Shown: piece after piece, positions 1-8,540 of the stretch
Position numbering within the stretch: position 1 is the stretch's first letter
Layout of the letters: the number at the start of each line of letters is the position of its first letter
Assembly (NCBI RefSeq): GCF_007692705.1
Contig: NZ_REBN01000139.1
Coordinates: 1 to 44,709 of the forward strand
Direction: 5' to 3'
Origin: Mongoliibacter sp.
GTDB taxonomy: Bacteria > Bacteroidota > Bacteroidia > Cytophagales > Cyclobacteriaceae
DNA length: 44,709 nucleotides
The notes under the pieces: generated by a model
Database searches by the model: none
What the model was told of the DNA's origin: nothing
What the model saw: the letters and a program-made list of their open reading frames with translations, nothing else
Translations under genes and position numbers: made by a program

Positions 1-189
1 TAAAATTTTGATTTTAATAAAATTAACAAATTAAATTTGGTTGAATAGTTTTTTTATACTACATTAGGTTGAAAAGTATCTTTAAAGTTAGTTTGAATAA
101 TTTTGGGAAATGGTTTTTTGGTAACATTTTAAAAATTGTTGGATATGGTTATGACTTTGAAATAAAGCCAATCATCTAAAAATTGTTTT

Positions 190-840
190 ATGTGTATTAA
201 AGTTGCCATTGTTGATGACCACGAATTGTTTCTATTGGGAATAGGCTATTTGATTGAAAAATCCCTAGGAATTCAAGTATCAAAAAGATTTTACGATGGG
301 CAGGAAGTTTTGGACTACCTAAAATTGGGAAATACTATCGACCTTTTGATCTCTGATCTGGACATGCCTGAAATAGATGGTTTTAAATTACTTTCCCATT
401 TGAAAAGAGATTACCCCAATACCAAGGTGATGATCATGAGTGCTATCAATGATAAAGAAACGATTGCACTCTGTAAAAATCTGGGAGCCAATGGGTTTAT
501 AAGAAAGGACAGTTTCAAAAAAGAACTTATTGTTGCAATTGATAGAATAATGCTGGGCTTAGAATATTTTTCAAAAGGGGCTGAATCCTCAATGTTATTC
601 ACTCATTCTTCTGTATATGGTATTTTATCTGAAAAATACAATTTAACCAAAAGAGAAATCGAAATTTTGCAATTGATTTTGAATGAATTTATGAGTTCTG
701 AAATAGCAGATAAACTTCATTGCAGCATTTTCACCATCAAAACTCATAGAAGAAATCTTTTTAAAAAACTTGGGATACGAAATCTTGCCGGATTAATCAA
801 TTTGATCAATGAATTGCAGGCAAGGTATATTGAGAAGTAA
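190..840 (+). CDS. LuxR/FixJ-type DNA-binding response regulator
   Basis: A 216-residue two-component response regulator. The N-terminal receiver domain (about residues 3-120) has the acidic pair D9/D10, the likely phospho-acceptor D56 in the SDLDMP motif, and a conserved Lys in the FIRKDS segment. The C-terminal LuxR-type helix-turn-helix (about 148-212) begins LTKREIEILQLI and contains the SEIADKLHCSIFTIKTHRRN recognition region. The family acts in the cytoplasm, binding DNA as a dimer after phosphorylation by a histidine kinase. No kinase is next to it, so it looks like an orphan within the window. The next gene on the same strand encodes an exported subtilase-fold lipoprotein, and a perfect 10-bp palindrome lies between them. 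The family assignment is secure; target and stimulus are unknown. Confidence 0.93.
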   Translation: MCIKVAIVDDHELFLLGIGYLIEKSLGIQVSKRFYDGQEVLDYLKLGNTIDLLISDLDMPEIDGFKLLSHLKRDYPNTKVMIMSAINDKETIALCKNLGANGFIRKDSFKKELIVAIDRIMLGLEYFSKGAESSMLFTHSSVYGILSEKYNLTKREIEILQLILNEFMSSEIADKLHCSIFTIKTHRRNLFKKLGIRNLAGLINLINELQARYIEK

Positions 841-967
841 GAAATATTATTTTGAAAATTTTTTCCAGTGGTTAACAATAATTTTAAAACCAGTCAATTC
901 AAAAATCAAATAGTGGTGAAAACTTGTAACCAAACCCAATTTGGAGCTGATATTTATCTAAAAATAG

Positions 968-977
968 TACCTAGGTA
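968..977. promoter_or_regulatory. TACCTAGGTA palindrome, candidate operator
   Basis: A perfect 10-bp palindrome, TACCTAGGTA, sits about 205 bp upstream of the subtilase-fold lipoprotein gene and downstream of the response regulator gene. NarL/FixJ-type regulators commonly bind short inverted repeats, so it could be a binding site for the neighbouring regulator. That link is inference from position only. The rest of the 341-bp gap (841-1181) shows only AT-rich sequence and a G-run near 1035. Confidence 0.3.
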
Positions 978-1181
978 GTATTTTTTAACTCTCTGAAAAT
1001 CAGCAATTTTATTTTCTGTTTTATACCCTAGAAGGGGGGGATCATGTTTCCGTGAAAAGGCTCTTTTTAAATACAACTATAAAGTGTAGCAGTCTAAAGA
1101 TGGATAGGTAACAATTTCAAACACTAAGTGATCTCTAAGTACTATGAATTTTCAATATTAAACTTTAAACAAATTTCAACC

Positions 1182-2861
1182 ATGAAAAATTTAAAACTTA
1201 ACAATAGACCACCTTTTTGGGGATTACTTATGTTATTTATAGTCTTTTCCTGTCAGGATATTAATCTGGAAGAACAACAATCGGAGGCTTTCGTCGATAT
1301 AGATCAAGCATTATCTAATGCAGTCGCGGGAAGCTATATTGTAACGCTCAATGCCAGCGAAGTCAGTTTTCGTAAATCTGAAAAGTACGAGGACGTGCAG
1401 GAAAAAATGAGGAATATAGCCAATGAGGTCCTATTGAGAAGCGGTATTTTTGATAAAAAAATAAAGGCTGTATTTGGTCACGTACTAACTGGTTTTGTTG
1501 TCGAACTAAGTAATGAAGAAGTACATGCATTAAAAAATAGTCGTGGAGTTAAATCTATTTCATCAGATAAATTTACTTCAAGTAATCAGATCCTCCGAAA
1601 TAATAATCCAAATAGAGGGGGAGGTGGAGGAGGATCAGACCCTGATCCAACTACTGATCCAGAGCCTACTCCAGACCCAGAACCGGAAATAATTGATACA
1701 AAATGGTATTTAGATAGAATTGATCAAAGGAAATTACCGCTTGACAACAAGTTTAATACTCCTACAACAGGTATTGGGGTAACGGTTTATTTGCTTGATG
1801 TGGAATTAGATCCAAGTCTTGACGAATTTGGTAACAGAGCTTCTAACGAAAATATTGGTCTGGGATCCGGAGGAAATCCTTACAGGATTTATTTAGGAAA
1901 TATTAAAGGTGCTGTTGTTGCCGGTAAAACCTTAGGTGTTGCTAAAGACGCCAATTTGATTGCAGTAAAATTATTGTATGAAGTTGATGAAGGCGAGAGA
2001 GAGTATGATGTGCGTTTGAGCTCTTACATTCAAGCCATAGATTGGGTTTTAAGCGATGCCAAAAGTAAAAATGGGCCAGCAGTAGTTTTATCTGGACCAA
2101 TTTCATATGTCATTGAACCGATGTTAGAACTGGCTATGAACGAACTATATAATTCGAATATTAGTATTTTTACAAGTGTAACTAATGCTGATAGCAATAT
2201 ACCGACATGTACAACATCACCTTCTGGTTTTTCAAATGTTTTTACAGTAGGACCTACCACAAAATATGATAAATTAGGATTTAATGGTTGGCAATACGGT
2301 GACTGTATTAATCTTTTTGCTCCAGGAACTGATATTCTTATAAACGGATTTCCAGGAGCAGAAACTACAGATTCAGGAATTCCTCATTTTGATATCTCGT
2401 ATGGGAATTCGGCTGCATTGGCAGCTGGAGTGGCGGCACTTTACTTAGAATCCAACCCAAAAGCTAGTGCGCAGCAGGTATATGATTTCCTTTTTGAAAC
2501 TTCCACCAAGGACATAGTCAAGTTCTCCAAATCTATCAATAACCACATGTTGTTTTCCGGACTGAATAGTGATGGAGCAGGAGAGATTGATCCTAATCGA
2601 CCCAATTATGCCTTTGATTTAGAGGCAAGCTCTCAAAAGGCCAGAGGAAATAGTTACAATGTGTTTTTCCATTGGAATAATATAGAAAGTGCTTCCGGTA
2701 TGCTGAATGTCTATCAGGATGGAGATGCAGTTGGTAGCGTACCAAATAGTGAATCCTTTATGATAGGTGTGAGTGGAAAAAACTTACCTCCAAGAACCTA
2801 CAAGTTTTGTGTTCCTGGTACCAACAAGTGTTCAAATGAGGTGGTGGTGACCTTTAACTGA
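1182..2861 (+). CDS. Subtilase-fold (S8) lipoprotein lacking the catalytic histidine
   Basis: Start chosen at ATG 1182 (559 aa) because the signal sequence begins there; the upstream in-frame GTG at 1128 adds an implausible extension. A lipoprotein signal (residues 1-24, VFSC with C24) targets it to the cell envelope. An inhibitor-I9-like propeptide (about 45-135) and a Gly6 plus Asp/Pro-rich linker (about 146-169) precede an S8 domain (about 175-450), then a C-terminal beta-rich domain. The Asp is present (D206 in YLLDVELD), as are the oxyanion Asn (N335) and Ser (S410 in GNSAALAAGVAALYL). The His motif HGTHVAG is replaced by KGAVVAG, placing Val245 at the catalytic His. It is probably a pseudoprotease with a binding or structural role, though weak or unusual activity is not excluded. 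Confidence 0.85.
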   Translation: MKNLKLNNRPPFWGLLMLFIVFSCQDINLEEQQSEAFVDIDQALSNAVAGSYIVTLNASEVSFRKSEKYEDVQEKMRNIANEVLLRSGIFDKKIKAVFGHVLTGFVVELSNEEVHALKNSRGVKSISSDKFTSSNQILRNNNPNRGGGGGGSDPDPTTDPEPTPDPEPEIIDTKWYLDRIDQRKLPLDNKFNTPTTGIGVTVYLLDVELDPSLDEFGNRASNENIGLGSGGNPYRIYLGNIKGAVVAGKTLGVAKDANLIAVKLLYEVDEGEREYDVRLSSYIQAIDWVLSDAKSKNGPAVVLSGPISYVIEPMLELAMNELYNSNISIFTSVTNADSNIPTCTTSPSGFSNVFTVGPTTKYDKLGFNGWQYGDCINLFAPGTDILINGFPGAETTDSGIPHFDISYGNSAALAAGVAALYLESNPKASAQQVYDFLFETSTKDIVKFSKSINNHMLFSGLNSDGAGEIDPNRPNYAFDLEASSQKARGNSYNVFFHWNNIESASGMLNVYQDGDAVGSVPNSESFMIGVSGKNLPPRTYKFCVPGTNKCSNEVVVTFN

Positions 2862-2949
2862 TTTTAATGAATCTCTTAATTTTTTAACTTGTAAATGGTT
2901 CATAAAGCTTTGAAATTCTTTAAAATATAACCTTCAACCGCAACAAAAA

Positions 2950-2980
2950 GACCGCCGAGGTTATGAAAATCTCAGCGGTC
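2950..2980. terminator. Bidirectional hairpin between convergent genes
   Basis: GACCGC (2950-2955) pairs with GCGGTC (2975-2980), and the stem continues with GAG/CTC across one mismatch. It lies between the end of the subtilase-like gene and the end of the converging acyl-CoA dehydrogenase gene, where a shared terminator is expected. A-rich sequence precedes it, giving a U-tract for the minus-strand transcript. Confidence 0.65.
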
Positions 2981-3002
2981 ATTGCTTGGTACGTAGTATA
3001 AT

Positions 3003-3046
3003 TGTCAAGTCTTGGTTCTTGTGTCTTAAGTCTAAAATCTCGTTTC
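3003..3046. repeat. Interspersed TCTCGYTTCT-type intergenic repeat, copy 1
   Basis: This stretch has the words TCTTGTGTCT, AAGTCTAAAATCTCG and TTTCTTACTT. Similar words recur, in either orientation, at about 15507-15556 and 26440-26545, always next to a gene end. It is a short degenerate repeat of unknown function. Confidence 0.45.
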
Positions 3047-4255
3047 TTACTTAAAAGCCGCTATCCCCGTAATCTCATGTCCCAAAATCAACAAATGAAT
3101 ATCATGGGTTCCTTCATAGGTAACTACAGATTCCAGGTTCATCATGTGGCGCATGATTGGATATTCTCCCGTGATTCCCATTCCTCCATGGATTTGTCTG
3201 GCTTCTCTAGCGATATCCAATGCCATAGCCACATTATTCCGTTTGGCCAAAGAGATATGGGCTGTGGTAGCCTTGCCTTCGTTCATCATCATCCCAAGTT
3301 TCCAGTTGAGCAATTGTGCTTTCGTGATTTCAGAAAGCATTTCTGCCAGTTTCTTTTGTATAAGCTGAAATGACGCAATAGGCTTGTCAAACTGTATCCT
3401 CTCCATCGCATATCGCCTCGCCGAATCATAACAGTCCATAGCAGCACCAACCGCACCCCAGGCAATCCCATATCTCGCAGAGTCCAGACACATCAAAGGT
3501 GCTCCAAGACCGGATTTATTGGGAAGCAGGTTTTCTTTTGGCACTTTGACATTATCAAAAACCAATTCTCCAGTACAAGAAGCCCTCAAAGACCATTTGT
3601 TGTGGGTTTCAGGTGTAGAGAATCCCTCCATTCCTCTTTCTACTATCAAACCGTGAATCCTACCTTCCTCATTTTTTGCCCAAACCACAGCAATATCAGC
3701 TTTGGGAGAATTGGAAATCCACATCTTTGCTCCATTCAGAAGATAATGGTCTCCCATATCCTTAAAATTGGTTTTCATTCCACTTGGGTTTGAACCGTGG
3801 TCAGGCTCAGTCAGTCCAAAGCAGCCTAGCATTTCACCTGAGGCTAATTTGGGCAAAAACTTCTTTTTCTGTTCTTCAGAACCGAATTTGTAAATAGGAT
3901 ACATCACCAAGGAACCTTGAACCGATGCTGTAGAGCGCATACCGGAATCACCTCTTTCTATTTCCTGCATAATCAGTCCATAGGAAATATAATCCATTCC
4001 TCCGCCTCCATACTCCTCAGGGATTTGTGGACCAAAAGCACCCACATCACCAAATTTTTTTACTATATCGTAAGGAAAGTAAGCGTCTTGTGCCCACTCT
4101 TCTATATATGGGCTAATCTCTTTTTTCACAAAATCTCTGATGGAGGAACGGACTAATTTGTGCTCCTCATTTAAAAGGTCATCAATAAGATAAAAGTCCA
4201 CCCCTTCAAATAAATCCTGCTTGCTTGCTTTCTGCTTTGTGGAAGTATGCTCCAT
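3047..4255 (-). CDS. gcdH: Glutaryl-CoA dehydrogenase (acyl-CoA dehydrogenase family)
   Basis: A 402-residue FAD enzyme that oxidatively decarboxylates glutaryl-CoA to crotonyl-CoA in lysine and tryptophan catabolism. N-terminal helical domain to about residue 130, the FAD/substrate loop around GCFGLTEPDHGSNPSGM, the beta domain (WISNSPKADIAVVWAK), then the C-terminal helical domain. The catalytic base is E381 in TYEGTHDIH, followed by LLILGHEITGIAAF, a C-terminal pattern typical of glutaryl-CoA rather than general acyl-CoA dehydrogenases. Length is normal for the family. It diverges from the tryptophan 2,3-dioxygenase gene across a 118-bp gap, consistent with a shared tryptophan-degradation role. 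Another short-chain acyl-CoA dehydrogenase is the only realistic alternative. Confidence 0.9.
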   Translation of the reverse strand: MEHTSTKQKASKQDLFEGVDFYLIDDLLNEEHKLVRSSIRDFVKKEISPYIEEWAQDAYFPYDIVKKFGDVGAFGPQIPEEYGGGGMDYISYGLIMQEIERGDSGMRSTASVQGSLVMYPIYKFGSEEQKKKFLPKLASGEMLGCFGLTEPDHGSNPSGMKTNFKDMGDHYLLNGAKMWISNSPKADIAVVWAKNEEGRIHGLIVERGMEGFSTPETHNKWSLRASCTGELVFDNVKVPKENLLPNKSGLGAPLMCLDSARYGIAWGAVGAAMDCYDSARRYAMERIQFDKPIASFQLIQKKLAEMLSEITKAQLLNWKLGMMMNEGKATTAHISLAKRNNVAMALDIAREARQIHGGMGITGEYPIMRHMMNLESVVTYEGTHDIHLLILGHEITGIAAFK

Positions 4256-4349
4256 AAGTATTTTGGTTAATTGCTAATTATAATGGATTTTTACAGCCAA
4301 AATGCTGCTTTCCTGCCTTGAAATAAATAAGAAGCAGGTGAAAAAGCTA

Positions 4350-4357
4350 TCTATTTG
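4350..4357 (+). promoter_or_regulatory. Candidate -7 box (TCTATTTG) for tryptophan dioxygenase
   Basis: TCTATTTG matches the Bacteroidota -7 consensus TAnnTTTG at 7 of 8 positions and lies 17 nt before the ATG at 4374. This would give a very short leader. No convincing -33 TTTG is visible. Confidence 0.35.
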
Positions 4358-4373
4358 CACAAAATTTTAATTC

Positions 4374-5339
4374 ATGAGCCCAGCCCAATACCCAAAAGAC
4401 GTTTTAGAGAAAATAGAGCTACTTCAGGAAAAATTTAAGGCCTCCGGTCAAGACCTTTCTTCTTACCTTGAAGGATTGCTTTATGCAGATTATATGACTT
4501 ATTGGGATTATATCAATTTGGATATCCTGCTTTCCTTACAACAACCTAGAACCTCCTTCAAAGACGAAAAAATCTTTATCATTTACCATCAGATTACTGA
4601 GCTATATTTCAAGCTGATCATTTGGGAAATGGAACAGATTGCTGAAAAGGAGCCCATAAATGCTGAGTTTTTCAAGCAAAGGCTTGAAAGGATTATCATG
4701 TATTTCGACCACCTGATCAGTTCTTTTGCCGTGATGTGGAAAGGTATGGAAAAAGAGCAATTTCTTAAATTCCGTATGTCGCTACTTCCTTCAAGCGGAT
4801 TTCAAAGTGCACAGTATCGAGTGATTGAGATTTTGGCAACTGACGCCAATAAGCTGATCCATATTGAAAAAAGGGAACTACTCGACAAAACCAGAGATAC
4901 TGAGCAAATATTCGATAATCTGTATTGGCAACAAGGAGCTGTAGAATTGGCAACCGGTGAAAAGACCCTGACCCTGAAAACCTTTGAAAAAAAGTATGGA
5001 AAGCAATTAAAGGATCTGATTAAGAATTACAAAACTTCTAATATTTGGCAAAAATATACTTCCTGTCAAGATCAGGATGATGAGTTGAAGGAATTGATGA
5101 AGTCACTTGACCTGAAAGCCAATGTTTTCTGGCCTTTGGCTCATTACAAATCTGCAGTCAGGTACCTTCAAAAAGACCCTGTAGATATTGCTGCTACGGG
5201 CGGTACCAATTGGCAGAAATACTTACCGCCGAGATTTCAAAAAGTCATTTTCTACCCAGAACTCTGGTCTGAAGAAGAAATGAACGAATGGGGAAAAGGC
5301 TGGGTTGTGAAGGAGGTTTTTGGGAAAGAAAATGAATGA
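4374..5339 (+). CDS. kynA: Tryptophan 2,3-dioxygenase family protein
   Basis: A 321-residue heme dioxygenase of the tryptophan/indoleamine 2,3-dioxygenase superfamily, which opens the indole ring of L-tryptophan to N-formylkynurenine as the first step of the kynurenine pathway. Family segments visible: YWDYINLDILLSLQQPR, the active-site helix IIYHQITELYFKLIIWE, FRMSLLPSSGFQSAQYR, and C-terminally AHYKSAVRYL (H257 is the likely heme ligand) with ATGGTNWQKYLPPR. It is slightly longer and more divergent than proteobacterial enzymes, as in other Bacteroidota. It is divergent from glutaryl-CoA dehydrogenase, which acts near the end of the same pathway. The intervening kyn genes are not in the window. 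Confidence 0.88.
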   Translation: MSPAQYPKDVLEKIELLQEKFKASGQDLSSYLEGLLYADYMTYWDYINLDILLSLQQPRTSFKDEKIFIIYHQITELYFKLIIWEMEQIAEKEPINAEFFKQRLERIIMYFDHLISSFAVMWKGMEKEQFLKFRMSLLPSSGFQSAQYRVIEILATDANKLIHIEKRELLDKTRDTEQIFDNLYWQQGAVELATGEKTLTLKTFEKKYGKQLKDLIKNYKTSNIWQKYTSCQDQDDELKELMKSLDLKANVFWPLAHYKSAVRYLQKDPVDIAATGGTNWQKYLPPRFQKVIFYPELWSEEEMNEWGKGWVVKEVFGKENE

Positions 5340-5420
5340 TTTACGATTGACGAATTACGATTTACGGCGCTATTACCTGTATTTATTGCAACAATTCATT
5401 AGTTCATCAAATTGTTAATA

Positions 5421-5472
5421 GTTAAAAGTTAAATAGTCCGTACACCTTAACCCTTAACCTTTAACTTTTAAC
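5421..5472. repeat. 13-bp inverted repeat in an AT-rich spacer
   Basis: GTTAAAAGTTAAA (5421-5433) is exactly complementary to TTTAACTTTTAAC (5460-5472), with a 26-nt loop. It sits in the 223-bp spacer 5340-5562, which also holds low-complexity direct repeats of the words ATTACGA/GATTTACG (5341-5365) and CATCAATTACAC (5479-5540). It may act as a terminator after the dioxygenase gene, but there is no U-tract; a repeat-derived hairpin is equally likely. Confidence 0.5.
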
Positions 5473-5562
5473 AAAACCATCAATTACACAATTAAACGAT
5501 TCATCAATTCCTCAGTTCATCAATTACACGATTACACCATTTAAGGATAAATACCTTACACA

Positions 5563-7149
5563 ATGAAAAAAGAAATCAACTTACAGCTTTCCCCTGAGGA
5601 AGCTTATAATGAGGAGTTATTCAGGCCCATTGCGCTCAGAAAAGCAGGGATTGGACCTGATCAGCCCATGACATACGTCAGGCAAACCCGAAGGTCTATA
5701 GATGCTAGGGGAAGAAATGTTAAGGTAAATGTTGCCGCAGAAGTTTTTGTCAATGAGGCACCCCAGCCCATGCTGGATTTTCATCATGATTACCCCAATG
5801 TCCAAAATGCTGATCAGATTATTATCGTAGGAGCTGGACCGGCTGGACTTTTTGCAGCTTTACGTGCTATTGAGCTTGGAGTGAAACCAATTGTAATTGA
5901 GCGAGGCAAAGATGTCAGGGCCCGCAGGCGAGACCTTGCAGCCATCAACAAATCTCATATTGTCAATCCTGAATCCAATTATTGTTTTGGAGAGGGCGGT
6001 GCCGGAACTTATTCTGACGGAAAGTTATATACACGTTCTAAAAAACGAGGGGATATCAGAAGAATCATGGAGATTTTGGTCGCCCATGGTGCTACTGAAG
6101 AAATACTCGTAGAGGCACATCCCCATATCGGAACCAACAAATTGCCAAAATTGGTGGCTGAATTGAGAGAATCTATTTTACAGGCAGGAGGGGAGGTGTT
6201 GTTTGATTCTAAGGTAGTTGATTTTTTATTGAAGGGAAATGAAATCCAGGGAGTTACGCTTCAAAATGGTGAAAAAATTATGGGCAAAGGAGTTATCCTA
6301 GCCACAGGACATTCTGCAAGAGATATTTTTCACCTGCTTCATGCCAAAAACATCCTGATAGCCGCTAAACCATTCGCATTGGGAGTCAGGATTGAACACA
6401 GCCAAAATTTGATTGACAAGATCCAATACAATTGTGCTGTGGATAGAGGACCCTATTTGCCTGCTGCTTCTTATTCTTTGGTCAGTCAATCCATGTATCA
6501 AGGAAAACAGCGCGGAGTATTTTCTTTTTGTATGTGTCCTGGTGGTTTTATCGTTCCTGCAGCCACAACTCCAGGAGAAATTGTAGTCAATGGCATGAGT
6601 CCAAGCAGAAGAGACAGTAAATATGCCAATTCGGGAATGGTGGTGGCAGTGGAACTGGAAGATTTACAGGAATATCAAAAATACGGCCCATTGGCAGCCA
6701 TGATGTTTCAAGCTGATGTGGAAAAAAGGGCCTGGGAACTTGGAGGAAAGACACAGGTTGCTCCGGCTCAAAGGATGGTGGATTTTACACAAAGTAAAGT
6801 AAGCAGTTCCTTATTGGATACATCTTATCAGCCAGGTTTACTTTCTGTGGATATGAGGGAAGTGCTTCCGGATTTTATTTCAGAAAGGCTAAGACAGGGG
6901 CTGATCGCATTCGGCAATAAAATGAGAGGTTACCTAACCAATGAGGCCCAGATTATTGGAGTAGAAAGCCGTACATCATCTCCAGTTCGCATCCCTCGAG
7001 ACAAGGAAACTTTTGAACACCCTATAGTTAAAGGACTATATCCCTGTGGGGAAGGTGCCGGATATGCAGGAGGTATTGTCTCCGCTGCCATGGATGGGGA
7101 AAGATGTGCAGAAATGCTTATTGGAAAATATGTAAGAATCAATAATTGA
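5563..7149 (+). CDS. FAD-dependent dehydrogenase of the COG2509 family
   Basis: A 528-residue flavoprotein. The dinucleotide-binding motif GAGPAG is at residues 90-95, after an N-terminal ~85-residue alpha/beta domain typical of COG2509. It is followed by ERGKDVRARRRD, NYCFGEGGAGTYSDGKLYTR and a C-terminal second FAD motif PCGEGAGYAGGIVSAAMDG. The family is widespread and annotated only as an uncharacterised FAD-dependent dehydrogenase; substrate and acceptor are unknown. No signal peptide, so cytoplasmic. It converges with the next gene with a 1-nt gap, leaving no room for a dedicated terminator. The family call is strong and the function is open. Confidence 0.88.
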   Translation: MKKEINLQLSPEEAYNEELFRPIALRKAGIGPDQPMTYVRQTRRSIDARGRNVKVNVAAEVFVNEAPQPMLDFHHDYPNVQNADQIIIVGAGPAGLFAALRAIELGVKPIVIERGKDVRARRRDLAAINKSHIVNPESNYCFGEGGAGTYSDGKLYTRSKKRGDIRRIMEILVAHGATEEILVEAHPHIGTNKLPKLVAELRESILQAGGEVLFDSKVVDFLLKGNEIQGVTLQNGEKIMGKGVILATGHSARDIFHLLHAKNILIAAKPFALGVRIEHSQNLIDKIQYNCAVDRGPYLPAASYSLVSQSMYQGKQRGVFSFCMCPGGFIVPAATTPGEIVVNGMSPSRRDSKYANSGMVVAVELEDLQEYQKYGPLAAMMFQADVEKRAWELGGKTQVAPAQRMVDFTQSKVSSSLLDTSYQPGLLSVDMREVLPDFISERLRQGLIAFGNKMRGYLTNEAQIIGVESRTSSPVRIPRDKETFEHPIVKGLYPCGEGAGYAGGIVSAAMDGERCAEMLIGKYVRINN

Positions 7150-7150
7150 T

Positions 7151-8356
7151 TCAACTCAAATTATATTCATCTTTCCAACTCATTGTGCTTCCCTCATAAA
7201 GAGATTGATTGGCCAAGGCTACCGTAATGGCGGTCTTGCCGGCATTGACAACATTGGCATAAGGCAAGGCTGATTGTGTTAAACATCTGTGGTAATCTTC
7301 AAGGGCATAATAGGATCCATCCCTTGTGGGTTCATCCAGTATCTTGACTCCTTTTTTGTCAGATGACCAAGTCAATTTGGTAGCACCGGAGACACCATCT
7401 ACTTCTTGTAATTCTGCTTTGACGTCCGGTTCTGGATAGAAAATCCCCTCATTCATCAGCAAGGAAACCATACCCTTGGTACCTTTGATTTTGAAGGCAT
7501 ATCCTTCATGCTGATTGGCGCAGGTTGCTCCGAAATTCCCTATCATTCCCTCATTATACCTTAGCATAACCTGCACGTTATCAAATGTTTCTCTACCATC
7601 ATTGAAATAATCTATTCCACCCATACCATGTATTTGGCCGGGTTGTGTTTCGAAGGCCCAGTTGATAAAGTCTATTTGGTGAGAAAGTAATTCTGCTACC
7701 AATCCTCCTGAATATTCCTTGTACATCCTCCAGTTGATTTGTCTTTCCAGATCAGAACTGGGAACAGGTCTTCTCCAATTGTGGTTGCGGTCCCACCTTG
7801 CATCGATTTGGGTGACTTTTCCGAGCCATCCATTTTGAATCATTTCTTTGACTTTAAAATAAAGTGGGGAGTATCTGTATTGGTGTCCTATTTGCACAAT
7901 TTGATTTGGGTGAGCTTTTACCAAATTGTTTAAAGCCAGAACCTCATCCACATTAAAGACCATGGTTTTTTCCAAAAATAGATGCTTACCTGACTCCAAT
8001 ACAGCTTTCGCATGCTCAAAATGTAGGTAAAGAGGAGTGGACACCAACACCACATCAATCTCCTTATTTTCCAAAAGGGCATTATGATGATCATAAAAGC
8101 TGATTCCGGTAGGGTAGGTTTGTTTGGCATTTTCAATCCTGAAAGGAAGGTTGTCACAGATAGCGACCACCTCAAATTTTTCAGGCATGGAATTCATCAC
8201 GGAATGCATACCGGATCCTCGATCCCCATATCCGATGATGCCTACTTTAAAGGGACCTTCTTGGGCTGAGGCAAAAAGTTTTGAACTGCCAATAATAGGA
8301 ATCGTACTTCCTGCTGCCAGCAAGGTACTAAGTTTTACAAATTCTCTTCTATTCAA
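7151..8356 (-). CDS. Gfo/Idh/MocA family oxidoreductase with Tat-like signal
   Basis: A 401-residue NAD(P)-dependent oxidoreductase. The N-terminus (NRREFVKLSTLLAAG, residues 2-16) resembles a twin-arginine export signal. The Rossmann motif VGIIGYGDRG is at 38-47, and the sugar-oxidoreductase signature is LFLEKT at 127-131, where the usual EKP has Thr instead of Pro. The C-terminal substrate domain includes GHQYRYSPLYFKVKEMI and GGLVAELLSHQIDFINW, with the active-site His region. Exported members act on sugars or as GH109-like NAD-dependent glycosidases, but the substrate cannot be read from sequence. It converges with the COG2509 gene. Confidence 0.88.
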   Translation of the reverse strand: MNRREFVKLSTLLAAGSTIPIIGSSKLFASAQEGPFKVGIIGYGDRGSGMHSVMNSMPEKFEVVAICDNLPFRIENAKQTYPTGISFYDHHNALLENKEIDVVLVSTPLYLHFEHAKAVLESGKHLFLEKTMVFNVDEVLALNNLVKAHPNQIVQIGHQYRYSPLYFKVKEMIQNGWLGKVTQIDARWDRNHNWRRPVPSSDLERQINWRMYKEYSGGLVAELLSHQIDFINWAFETQPGQIHGMGGIDYFNDGRETFDNVQVMLRYNEGMIGNFGATCANQHEGYAFKIKGTKGMVSLLMNEGIFYPEPDVKAELQEVDGVSGATKLTWSSDKKGVKILDEPTRDGSYYALEDYHRCLTQSALPYANVVNAGKTAITVALANQSLYEGSTMSWKDEYNLS

Positions 8357-8540
8357 TTTTTTAGGTCTTTTAGGTTTTGGATCAACAATATAAAAAAGAA
8401 TTCAAAGCAAAACAGAACCTTTTGAACTTATGGCAAATGAACGGGTTTGATGGAATATAAATCAAATCAGGACAATGAATGTCTTTCATTTTTTTTAGAG
8501 GTAAAAAATTCAAAACTTGCTCAGCATAAAGAATACTAGG

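Noticed and set aside
1128-1181. GTG start for the subtilase-like gene
   Set aside because: It would put 18 residues before the lipoprotein signal; ATG 1182 fits the signal directly.
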